Shown here piece after piece: positions 1 through 5,165 of a stretch of DNA of 5,165 nucleotides. The notes beneath the pieces are model-generated. The model worked only from the letters and a program-made list of their open reading frames with translations. It did no database searches and was not told the origin of the DNA. Source of the DNA: an uncultured Clostridia bacterium. Its GTDB lineage: Bacteria > Bacillota > Clostridia > Peptostreptococcales > Acidaminobacteraceae. The DNA lies in the NCBI GenBank assembly GCA_937880545.1, contig CALFKA010000256.1, forward strand, positions 1 to 5,165, written 5' to 3'. Numbering within the stretch: the first letter of the stretch is position 1; each line of letters starts with the position of its first letter. A program made the position numbers and the translations under genes.

Positions 1-867
1 CATGGGGGTGCGAATGCCGGCGACGACGTCTTCTCCCTGTGCGTTCATGAGGAACTCACCGAAGAGGTTGTTCTCGCCGGTGGCGGGGTCGCGCGTAAAG
101 GCGACGCCCGTTCCGCAGTCATCTCCCATGTTGCCGTAGACCATGGACTGCACGTTGACGGCTGTGCCGAGGTTATGCGGTATGTGGTTTTCATTGCGGT
201 AGAGAGTGGCGCGGGGGTTGTCCCAGCTTCGGAAGACGGCGGTCACCGCTTCAATCAACTGCTCTTTGGGATCCTGCGGGAAGTCTTTTCCTTCGGCCTC
301 TTTGTAGATTTCTTTAAACAGTGCGACGACTTCTTTGAGGTCTTCTGCGGTGAGATGTGTATCTTCATCTACACCCTTTTGCTCTTTCACTTCGTCAAAG
401 ACGCGCTCAAAGCGAGACTTAGGAATCTCCATCACCACATCGGAGAACATCTGGATAAAACGTCTATAGCTGTCATAGACAAAGCGCTCATTGCCACTTT
501 CGCGAATCAGTGTGTCAATGACCTCGTCGTTGAGCCCCAGGTTGAGGACGGTGTCCATCATACCGGGCATGGAGAACTTGGCTCCGGAGCGTACGGAGAC
601 AAGCAGAGGATTGACGGTGCCACCAAACTTCTTGTCGGTCTCTTCTTCCAGCTTTGCCATATGTTCAAAGATCTCATCTCTAAGTTCCGGCCAAATGGTC
701 TTTCCATGACTGTAATACTCATTACAGGCTTCTGTAGTGACGGTGAAACCTTGTGGAACCGGAAGACCGATGTGGGTCATCTCGGCAAGGTTTGCGCCTT
801 TTCCCCCAAGAAGGTCACGCATGTCGCGATTTCCTTCTAAAAAGGTATAGACAAATTTCTTGGACAT
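1..867 (-). CDS. ppdK: Pyruvate, phosphate dikinase, N-terminal part (cut by window edge)
   Basis: PPDK interconverts pyruvate + ATP + Pi and phosphoenolpyruvate + AMP + PPi in the cytosol; in anaerobes it can work in glycolysis or toward gluconeogenesis. Reading the minus strand gives 289 uninterrupted codons beginning MSKKFVYTFLEGNRDMRDLL and leaving the window at IRTPM, about a third of a protein usually near 875 residues. This is most of the ATP-grasp-like nucleotide-binding domain (PPDK_N). The GGKGANLAEM loop (residues 21-30) carries Lys23, and SVRSGAKFSMPGMMDT (91-106) carries Arg93, matching the ATP-binding Lys22 and Arg92 of the C. symbiosum enzyme. GTGVAFTRDPATGE and the NAQGEDVVAG signature follow near the edge. 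The phosphohistidine and PEP-binding domains lie outside. The ATG is preceded by AAAGGAG (875-881) with 7 bases of spacing, and homologues start at the same place. No frameshift or missing key residue is visible. The identification is near certain. Confidence 0.97.
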   Translation of the reverse strand, partial: MSKKFVYTFLEGNRDMRDLLGGKGANLAEMTHIGLPVPQGFTVTTEACNEYYSHGKTIWPELRDEIFEHMAKLEEETDKKFGGTVNPLLVSVRSGAKFSMPGMMDTVLNLGLNDEVIDTLIRESGNERFVYDSYRRFIQMFSDVVMEIPKSRFERVFDEVKEQKGVDEDTHLTAEDLKEVVALFKEIYKEAEGKDFPQDPKEQLIEAVTAVFRSWDNPRATLYRNENHIPHNLGTAVNVQSMVYGNMGDDCGTGVAFTRDPATGENNLFGEFLMNAQGEDVVAGIRTPM

Positions 868-913
868 AAAAGAACTCCTTTCCCAAACTCCAACCGGCAT
901 TATAATTTGCCAT

Positions 914-942
914 ATTGTACTAAGTATACACCAAATCTTCAA
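914..942 (-). promoter_or_regulatory. Probable sigma-A type promoter of ppdK
   Basis: On the minus strand there is a -35 hexamer TTGAAG (937-942), a 17-base spacer and a -10 hexamer TACAAT (914-919). Each hexamer is close to the housekeeping consensus and the spacing is ideal. Transcription would start near 907, giving a leader of about 40 bases that includes the AAAGGAG ribosome binding site. A second -10-like TATAAT on the same strand (899-904) has no matching -35. Assigned from sequence only. Confidence 0.6.
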
Positions 943-951
943 TTATTACGC

Positions 952-983
952 TTGACAAATGCTAGGATATCCTGTGGTAAGAT
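952..983 (+). promoter_or_regulatory. Possible promoter of the lipoprotein hydrolase gene
   Basis: A perfect -35 hexamer TTGACA (952-957) lies upstream of TAAGAT (978-983), which is preceded by TGG and so forms an extended -10. The 20-base spacer is longer than the usual 16-18, which weakens the call. The same hexamer recurs at 983-988. Transcription would begin near 990, after the upstream ATG at 987 and before the preferred start at 1029. A 10-bp palindrome, AGGATATCCT (964-973), lies in the spacer. Confidence 0.4.
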
Positions 984-1028
984 AAGATGAAAAGACGGTT
1001 CAACTTAAAAATATCCAAAGAGGAAAAT

Positions 1029-2324
1029 ATGAAAAAACGTCTCGCAGTTCTGCTGATCCTTCTGATCTTTCTGACAGGCTGTTCTTCTAAGACAGATATA
1101 AACACCTTAGACAGAGCACCTTTTGAAGCAAAGGCGGAAGAAGTCGCCAAACTCTTCCTGACGGGAGAAGCCGAAAAGCTGTACCCCGACTTCACCTCCA
1201 CATTGGCACAACAGCTTCCTGAGGGGACTCTTGTGAGTCAGTCCCGGCAGTTCTCCACTCAGAACAGTTATGTACAGACACTGGAAATCACTTCGCAGGT
1301 CATCGACAAGTACATCGCAGTGGATGTACTTAGCGAGATCTCATCTGCCAATATCAACACCCGTGTTTCCTACACTGCCGAGGGAAAAATAGCCGGTCTG
1401 TTCTTTACGACGAAACCACTGACTCCTGCTCTTCTTCCGGGAGAGGAAGAGATTAAGGTGGGAGAACACGCACTGGCCGGAAGATTGATGCTCCCCGATA
1501 GTGACAAAGCACCTGTCGTCATCCTCATTGCAGGCAGCGGCTCCCACGGGATGGATGAGATTATTGGAAAGGCCGGCAATGCCGCCCTTCGTGACATTTC
1601 GCTTGGGCTCCAGGAAAAAGGCATCGCCACCATTCGCTATGACAAAAGATTCTACTCTGATCAAACACTTGCCGCTCAGAACAAGAACCTCACCATCCAA
1701 GACGAGGTTCTCGACGATGTAGACTGGGTGATCCAAAACATCGAAAGCTTCAAAGGCATCGACACCTCACAACTCTATGTGCTCGGCCACAGTCTGGGTG
1801 GGATGGTTGCCCCTGATATCGCCGCGCGACATCCGGAAGTAAAGGGCATCATTTCTCTGGCGGGAAGCCCGAGAAAACTTGAAAACATCATGGAAGAGCA
1901 GCTTCTTGCGCAGATTGAAAAAGCGGAAATGAGCGAAGAAGAAAAAGAATCACAACGAGAGATTCTTTCCAATGAACTGGCAGCTATCAGAAAAGCCGAC
2001 ACGAAGTCCGCTCCGTTTGGTGTTCCCTTTTCCTATTGGGAAAGCCTCAACGAAATCTATGCTCCGAAGGTCATCGGCCAGGTCAAACAGCCCATCCTGA
2101 TCCTCCAGGGAAGTGAAGATGTTCAGGTGTTTGTGGATAGAGACTTTGCAGCATGGAAGGATCTTCTGAAGAACAGAGACCATGTGACCTTTAAACTGTA
2201 TGAGGGTCTTAATCATCTATTCATGAAAAAAATGCATGATGATCCCATGGAAGATTACAATACACCCAATCACGTAGACAAGCAGGTCATTGAAGACATG
2301 GCAGAGTGGATCAAGAATAACTGA
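1029..2324 (+). CDS. Lipoprotein alpha/beta hydrolase with DUF3887-like N-terminal region
   Basis: A predicted membrane-anchored esterase or hydrolase of 431 residues; substrate unknown. It begins MKKRLAVLLILLIFLTGCSS, a lipoprotein signal peptide with lipobox LTGC, so Cys18 should be lipidated and the enzyme held on the outer face of the membrane. Residues of about 30-125 resemble the DUF3887 region found before hydrolase domains in Firmicutes. The alpha/beta-hydrolase fold follows: a VVILIAGSGSHGMDE oxyanion-side strand-loop, the nucleophile elbow GHSLGG with Ser255, Asp364 in LQGSEDVQV, and His396 in YEGLNHLF. The triad is complete. A charged, probably helical insertion (EEQLLAQIEKAEMSEEEKES) after the nucleophile may form a lid. 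An in-frame ATG at 987 would add 14 residues, but it sits in the likely promoter and would bury the signal peptide; the ATG at 1029 has AGAGG five bases upstream. The gene is flanked by its own promoter and terminator and so appears monocistronic. Fold and location are confident; function is inferred. Confidence 0.9.
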   Translation: MKKRLAVLLILLIFLTGCSSKTDINTLDRAPFEAKAEEVAKLFLTGEAEKLYPDFTSTLAQQLPEGTLVSQSRQFSTQNSYVQTLEITSQVIDKYIAVDVLSEISSANINTRVSYTAEGKIAGLFFTTKPLTPALLPGEEEIKVGEHALAGRLMLPDSDKAPVVILIAGSGSHGMDEIIGKAGNAALRDISLGLQEKGIATIRYDKRFYSDQTLAAQNKNLTIQDEVLDDVDWVIQNIESFKGIDTSQLYVLGHSLGGMVAPDIAARHPEVKGIISLAGSPRKLENIMEEQLLAQIEKAEMSEEEKESQREILSNELAAIRKADTKSAPFGVPFSYWESLNEIYAPKVIGQVKQPILILQGSEDVQVFVDRDFAAWKDLLKNRDHVTFKLYEGLNHLFMKKMHDDPMEDYNTPNHVDKQVIEDMAEWIKNN

Positions 2325-2345
2325 ATAGATAACGGACGGTTTAAT

Positions 2346-2378
2346 AAGCAGAGATGATGTGTCTCTGCTTTTTTATTT
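2346..2378 (+). terminator. Intrinsic terminator of the lipoprotein hydrolase gene
   Basis: A perfect 9-bp stem, AAGCAGAGA (2346-2354) with TCTCTGCTT (2362-2370), encloses a 7-base loop and runs into TTTTATTT. It begins 21 bases after the stop codon at 2322-2324. The T-tract is only on the plus-strand side, so it acts on the hydrolase transcript. Confidence 0.88.
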
Positions 2379-2444
2379 GCTTTCTTCGCGACACAAGAGG
2401 CGAAATCGCACAAAACACCATCCTTCTTCTGATAATCCTGAGAA

Positions 2445-2493
2445 GAAAAAAAGAGCCTTCTCTCCCGGCGGATAGCAGGAGACAGAAGGCTCT
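2445..2493 (-). terminator. Intrinsic terminator of the carrier-amidohydrolase operon
   Basis: Read on the minus strand, AGAGCCTTCT (2484-2493) pairs perfectly with AGAAGGCTCT (2452-2461). The stem continues, after a two-base bulge, with CTCC/GGAG (2478-2481 with 2462-2465). It is followed by a run of about seven T (A at 2446-2452 on the plus strand). It lies 13 bases beyond the amidohydrolase stop codon. The stretch between this hairpin and the opposing terminator (2379-2444) holds nothing I can recognise. Confidence 0.9.
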
Positions 2494-2506
2494 GTATATA
2501 ATGCAG

Positions 2507-3679
2507 CTACGACTCAAGTGCCAGACGCACAAATAATTCGGTACCGATGGGAAGAGCATTCTCATCAAAGTCGAAAAGAGGTGTATGCGCTCCGTGGATA
2601 AACCCCTTCTCTTCGTTCATGGCACCGATCCAGACGAAGGCAGCGGGCACTTCACGGGCGAAGAAGGCGAAATCCTCCGCACCGAGTTGTCCTTTGGGCT
2701 GCTCATAAACGGTGAGATGCGTCATATCACGGTGTACCAGCTGAACAATGGAATGAAGGAGATCCGAGTTATTACTCAGGACCGGAAGACCGGAGAGGAA
2801 ATCGAGTTCGACTTCGCAGCCGCGAAGAGCCTTTACAGCATCGAGAACCTGATCGAGCTCCAAGCGTATCCTCTGTCGGATGTCTTCATTTAGACAGCGG
2901 ATCGTCCCTTCTACTGTGCAAAGGGGAGCGATGATGTTTTTGGCTGTTCCTCCATTTACCATGCCGACTGAGAAGACGGCAGACTCGAGTGGATCGATGG
3001 TCCTGGAAAGCTGCGATTCCATGAGGGTGATAAAGTGCGCAGCACAGGAGATGGTATCCGTTGAGTGATGCGGCTCAGAGGAATGTCCTCCGGTGCCTCG
3101 AAATCGTATGGTGAACTCATCAGTAGAGGACATGGTCGTCCCCGGATGATAGGCAATTGTTGCGGTAGGAATTCTCGTGCTCAAATGAAAGGCTACGATA
3201 GAAGAAATTTTATCCAATAGACCCAACTCTTTCAGGTCTTTTAGCATGATTCTTGCCCCACCGAGATTCGGCCCTTCTTCTGCGGGCTGAAAGATGAACA
3301 GTACTGACTTTTTCAGCTGATCTTTCTTTTCCGTGAGTATTTTCACTGCCCCCATCAGCATGGCGGTATGTCCATCGTGGCCACAGGCGTGCATGGCTCC
3401 ATCCGTTGTGGAGCGGTAGGGGACGATATTCTCTTCGTGAATGGGCAGAGCGTCCATATCTGCTCGCATGGCGAAGTATTCTTCTGCTCCATCCACTTGG
3501 ATTCTACCGATCACCCCGATCTTTGAAGGCAAGATCTCTACACCCAGTGAGTTTAGATATTTCTGTACTTCAATCTGTGTACGGAAGGTATCAAAGCCGA
3601 CTTCCGGATTCATGTGAAAATCTCTTCTAAGTGTAATCAGCTCTTCCTTAAGATCTTGTGCTTGCTTATGAATATTCAT
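2507..3679 (-). CDS. M20D-family metallo-amidohydrolase (N-acyl-amino acid / hippurate hydrolase-like)
   Basis: A predicted cytosolic two-metal hydrolase that cleaves the amide bond of N-acyl amino acids or related conjugates. It is 390 residues, the normal length for hippurate hydrolase, IAA-amino acid hydrolase and AbgA/AbgB relatives, with no signal peptide. LRRDFHMNPEVGF (residues 17-29) is the family opening. Likely metal ligands are Cys99 and His101 in HACGHDGHTAML, Glu135 (with Glu134 the probable general base) in QPAEEGP, His165 in AFHLSTR, and His365 in GAHTPLFDFDENALPIG. The inserted dimerisation domain begins around residue 184 and contains RGTGGHSSEPH (194-204). GAEDFAFF (333-340) is also typical. 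The gene starts 6 bases after the carrier's stop codon and has no clear Shine-Dalgarno sequence (upstream bases are CCTTTTTAATAGACT), so translation probably depends on coupling to the carrier. The ATG places LRRDFHMNPE at the position expected for the family. Family is certain; substrate (acyl amino acid, aminobenzoyl-glutamate, peptide) is open. Confidence 0.94.
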   Translation of the reverse strand: MNIHKQAQDLKEELITLRRDFHMNPEVGFDTFRTQIEVQKYLNSLGVEILPSKIGVIGRIQVDGAEEYFAMRADMDALPIHEENIVPYRSTTDGAMHACGHDGHTAMLMGAVKILTEKKDQLKKSVLFIFQPAEEGPNLGGARIMLKDLKELGLLDKISSIVAFHLSTRIPTATIAYHPGTTMSSTDEFTIRFRGTGGHSSEPHHSTDTISCAAHFITLMESQLSRTIDPLESAVFSVGMVNGGTAKNIIAPLCTVEGTIRCLNEDIRQRIRLELDQVLDAVKALRGCEVELDFLSGLPVLSNNSDLLHSIVQLVHRDMTHLTVYEQPKGQLGAEDFAFFAREVPAAFVWIGAMNEEKGFIHGAHTPLFDFDENALPIGTELFVRLALES

Positions 3680-3685
3680 AGTCTA

Positions 3686-5104
3686 TTAAAAAGGTCCATA
3701 GCCGATGGCAACGGCCACCAATACGAAAACAATCTGTGCCAAGAGACACAAGATGAAAAATGGCAGCATGAAACGGTAGTATTTGTTCAACGGGATGCGG
3801 GCCACGGTACATGCGATGATCATGAATCCTGTAGGCCATAACAGGTTGGAGAAGCCATCTCCGAACTGGAAGATCAGCACGGCGATCTGCCTCTTCATTC
3901 CAATCAAATCCGCCAGTGGCGTCATAATCGGCATGGACACAGCTGCTTGACCGGAGCCGGAGGGGATGAGGAAGTTGAGAAATGATTGGAAGAATAGCAT
4001 CCCGACAGCGCTCGCATAGAGGGAGAGGTTCTGAAGCCAGCTGGCAAACGTGAACACGATGGTGTCGAGGATCTGTCCTTTCGTGAATACGACCAGGATT
4101 CCGCGGGCGAATCCTACGACCAGAGCAGAAAGGACGCCTTTTGAGAGCCCTTCTACGTAGGCATTAGCGAGCTGATTGGGCGCCCATCGGTTGATAATCC
4201 CTACGGCGATGCTGACGATCATAAAAATGGCGGCGACTTGATTGATGTACCAGCCCTTGTTGATCAGTCCGTACGCCATGACGAGAATGCCGAGGAAGAG
4301 GACGAGAATGGAAAGCTTTCTTGGCAGCGTCATCTCCGTTTTCATGCGCTCGTCATCTAAGGTGAGATCTGTATAATCAATCCCGTAGACCAAGCTCTTG
4401 GTCGGGTCTGCTTTTACCTTTCGCGCGTACACCAGGACAAAAGCGATGTTAATGATAGTCATGACAACCAGCACAATCACCCGGTACCAAAGACCTGAAA
4501 ACATGGGAAGCTCTGCAATTGTCTGGGCAACTCCGATGGTGAATGGGTTTAGTGTTGCCGAAGCAAAGCCCACGCCGACAGGAACCACAGAGATTCCAAT
4601 GGCAACCAGAGAGTCATATCCCAGTGCAATACAGAGCGCAATAAAGATGGGAATAAAGGCAATGATCTCCTCATAAGACATCGTGCCGGTGGATCCCCAG
4701 ACCGACAGGATGATCATGAGAAGCACAATGATGACATTGGTAAGAGCGGGTTTTGCCCGGGTAATGTCAACTGCTTTTACGATGGCCGCATCCAGTGCTC
4801 CGGATTTTTCCAGTATGTACATGGCTGAAAATGCGGCAAAAATGAGAAAAGTGATATTGGCAGCTTCGATCAGACCTTCTTCTATTGAGACAAAGGCTCC
4901 AAAAGGTCCTACAGGTGTGCTTTCGACATATTGGAAGGAAAGTGGGTCGATGACCATTCGTTTGCTGTTCTCATCGAGAACGCGTTCGTATTTTCCGGCA
5001 GGAATAATCCAAGTAAGTATAGCGGCAATTAGTATAGCGAAAAAGAGGAGAACCAATATGTGTGGAAAAAGTGCCTTTTTCTTGACTTGACGTTCTGCTT
5101 GCAT
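3686..5104 (-). CDS. YfcC/DcuC-family membrane carrier
   Basis: A predicted inner-membrane carrier of the YfcC branch of the C4-dicarboxylate/ArcD-like superfamily. From the ATG at 5104 it has 472 residues, a usual length. A short basic N-terminus (MQAERQVKKK) precedes about 12 hydrophobic segments, roughly at residues 13-36, 82-100, 118-138, 147-170, 172-192, 205-227, 263-281, 287-306, 320-340, 343-383 (probably two), 405-435 and 445-467. Family hallmarks are GFASATLNPFTIGVAQ (179-194) and, in the mirrored second half, IPSGSGQAAVSMPIMTPLADL (380-400) and FQFGDGFSNLLWPTG (412-426), likely substrate-site hairpin loops. A GTG at 5138-5140 would add 12 residues, but it shares a base with the AAAGGAG sequence and so has no usable spacing; the ATG at 5104 has only a weak GAG six bases upstream. 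The frame stays open to the window edge, so a start beyond it cannot be excluded. It is first in an operon with the amidohydrolase and probably imports that enzyme's substrate. Confidence 0.9.
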   Translation of the reverse strand: MQAERQVKKKALFPHILVLLFFAILIAAILTWIIPAGKYERVLDENSKRMVIDPLSFQYVESTPVGPFGAFVSIEEGLIEAANITFLIFAAFSAMYILEKSGALDAAIVKAVDITRAKPALTNVIIVLLMIILSVWGSTGTMSYEEIIAFIPIFIALCIALGYDSLVAIGISVVPVGVGFASATLNPFTIGVAQTIAELPMFSGLWYRVIVLVVMTIINIAFVLVYARKVKADPTKSLVYGIDYTDLTLDDERMKTEMTLPRKLSILVLFLGILVMAYGLINKGWYINQVAAIFMIVSIAVGIINRWAPNQLANAYVEGLSKGVLSALVVGFARGILVVFTKGQILDTIVFTFASWLQNLSLYASAVGMLFFQSFLNFLIPSGSGQAAVSMPIMTPLADLIGMKRQIAVLIFQFGDGFSNLLWPTGFMIIACTVARIPLNKYYRFMLPFFILCLLAQIVFVLVAVAIGYGPF

Positions 5105-5113
5105 GTCTTGCTC

Positions 5114-5138
5114 GTATAATCCAGTTAATGGATTATAC
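5114..5138. repeat. Perfect inverted repeat at the start of the carrier gene (operator or hairpin)
   Basis: GTATAATCCA (5114-5123) and TGGATTATAC (5129-5138) are exact reverse complements around the 5-base centre GTTAA. The repeat lies between the AAAGGAG sequence and the preferred ATG of the carrier. It covers a consensus -10 hexamer on the minus strand. Either it is a repressor-type operator over the promoter, or it forms an RNA hairpin in the leader. No T-tract follows it, so it is not a terminator. Confidence 0.6.
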
Positions 5139-5161
5139 ACTCCTTTCTTTGTATAATTCAG
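5132..5161 (-). promoter_or_regulatory. Possible promoter of the carrier-amidohydrolase operon
   Basis: On the minus strand a perfect -10 hexamer TATAAT (5132-5137) lies 18 bases downstream of CTGAAT (5156-5161), a poor -35 matching three of six bases. Transcription would start near 5125, inside the inverted repeat, leaving a leader of about 21 bases before the ATG at 5104. Another promoter outside the window is equally possible. Confidence 0.25.
5140..5146 (-). promoter_or_regulatory. Strong Shine-Dalgarno-like AAAGGAG with no well-placed start codon
   Basis: The minus strand reads AAAGGAG, the same sequence that serves ppdK. Its last G is the first base of the GTG at 5138-5140, and it lies 35 bases from the ATG at 5104. 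If the inverted repeat folded in the RNA, the remaining distance to that ATG would be 10 bases, which is near the functional range. Confidence 0.4.
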
Positions 5162-5165
5162 ATAT

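Noticed and set aside
175..840. Plus-strand open frame of 221 codons opposite ppdK
   Set aside because: It lies wholly antisense to a gene with strong family conservation. Its product matches nothing I recognise and it has no ribosome binding site or promoter; it is a shadow of the ppdK codon pattern.
899..906. TATAAT on both strands in the ppdK leader
   Set aside because: Neither copy has a -35 hexamer at a workable distance, and a better promoter for ppdK lies just upstream at 914-942.
987..1028. Longer start for the lipoprotein gene (14 extra residues)
   Set aside because: It would place charged residues ahead of a textbook lipoprotein signal peptide, lies in the likely promoter, and has no Shine-Dalgarno; the ATG at 1029 has AGAGG at good spacing.
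2325..2506. Small gene or RNA between the convergent genes
   Set aside because: The two hairpins are fully explained as terminators for the two facing transcripts, and the remaining bases show no supported coding frame or extra structure.
2585..2893. Plus-strand open frame of 102 codons within the amidohydrolase
   Set aside because: Antisense shadow of a well-conserved gene, with no initiation signals.
4398..5090. Two plus-strand open frames (4398-4676 and 4683-5090) opposite the carrier
   Set aside because: Both are antisense to membrane-segment codons. They have unusual methionine-, serine- and threonine-rich products and no supporting signals.
5082..5120. Plus-strand promoter made of TTGACT/TTGACG (5082-5092) and TATAAT (5115-5120)
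   Set aside because: The spacing is 22 or 27 bases, and the TATAAT is simply one arm of the inverted repeat; no plus-strand gene follows in the window.

Overview
The window looks like ordinary chromosome from an anaerobic, Gram-positive-type bacterium, most likely a member of the Clostridia or a close Firmicutes relative. The grounds are a PPDK whose N-terminus resembles the well-studied Clostridium symbiosum enzyme, strong AAAGGAG-type ribosome binding sites, a lipobox lipoprotein, and a YfcC-family carrier paired with an M20D amidohydrolase. No taxon can be fixed from the sequence alone. I see no mobile element, CRISPR array, tRNA or rRNA.

Layout. (1) 1-867, minus strand: the first 289 codons of pyruvate, phosphate dikinase (ppdK), cut by the left edge of the window. 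(2) 868-1028: a divergent intergenic region holding a minus-strand promoter for ppdK and a plausible plus-strand promoter for the next gene. (3) 1029-2324, plus strand: a lipoprotein with a DUF3887-like N-terminal region and an alpha/beta-hydrolase domain with an intact Ser-Asp-His triad. (4) 2325-2506: a convergent intergenic region with two separate intrinsic terminators, one for each strand. (5) 2507-5104, minus strand: a two-gene operon in which a YfcC/DcuC-type membrane carrier (3686-5104) is followed after 6 bases by a cytosolic M20D metallo-amidohydrolase (2507-3679). (6) 5105-5165: the leader of that operon, with a perfect 10-bp-arm inverted repeat and a Shine-Dalgarno sequence badly placed for any start codon.

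How the genes fit together. The carrier and amidohydrolase probably form an import-and-cleave module: the carrier brings in an N-acylated amino acid, dipeptide-like or similar amide, and the hydrolase releases the free amino acid. The substrate cannot be read from sequence. PPDK interconverts pyruvate and phosphoenolpyruvate and would serve central metabolism in an anaerobe growing on amino acids or organic acids. The surface lipoprotein hydrolase is a separate transcription unit of unknown substrate.

I found no convincing new multi-gene system. The part most worth a second look is the carrier's 5' leader, where the start codon, an inverted repeat, a -10-like hexamer and a misplaced ribosome binding site overlap.
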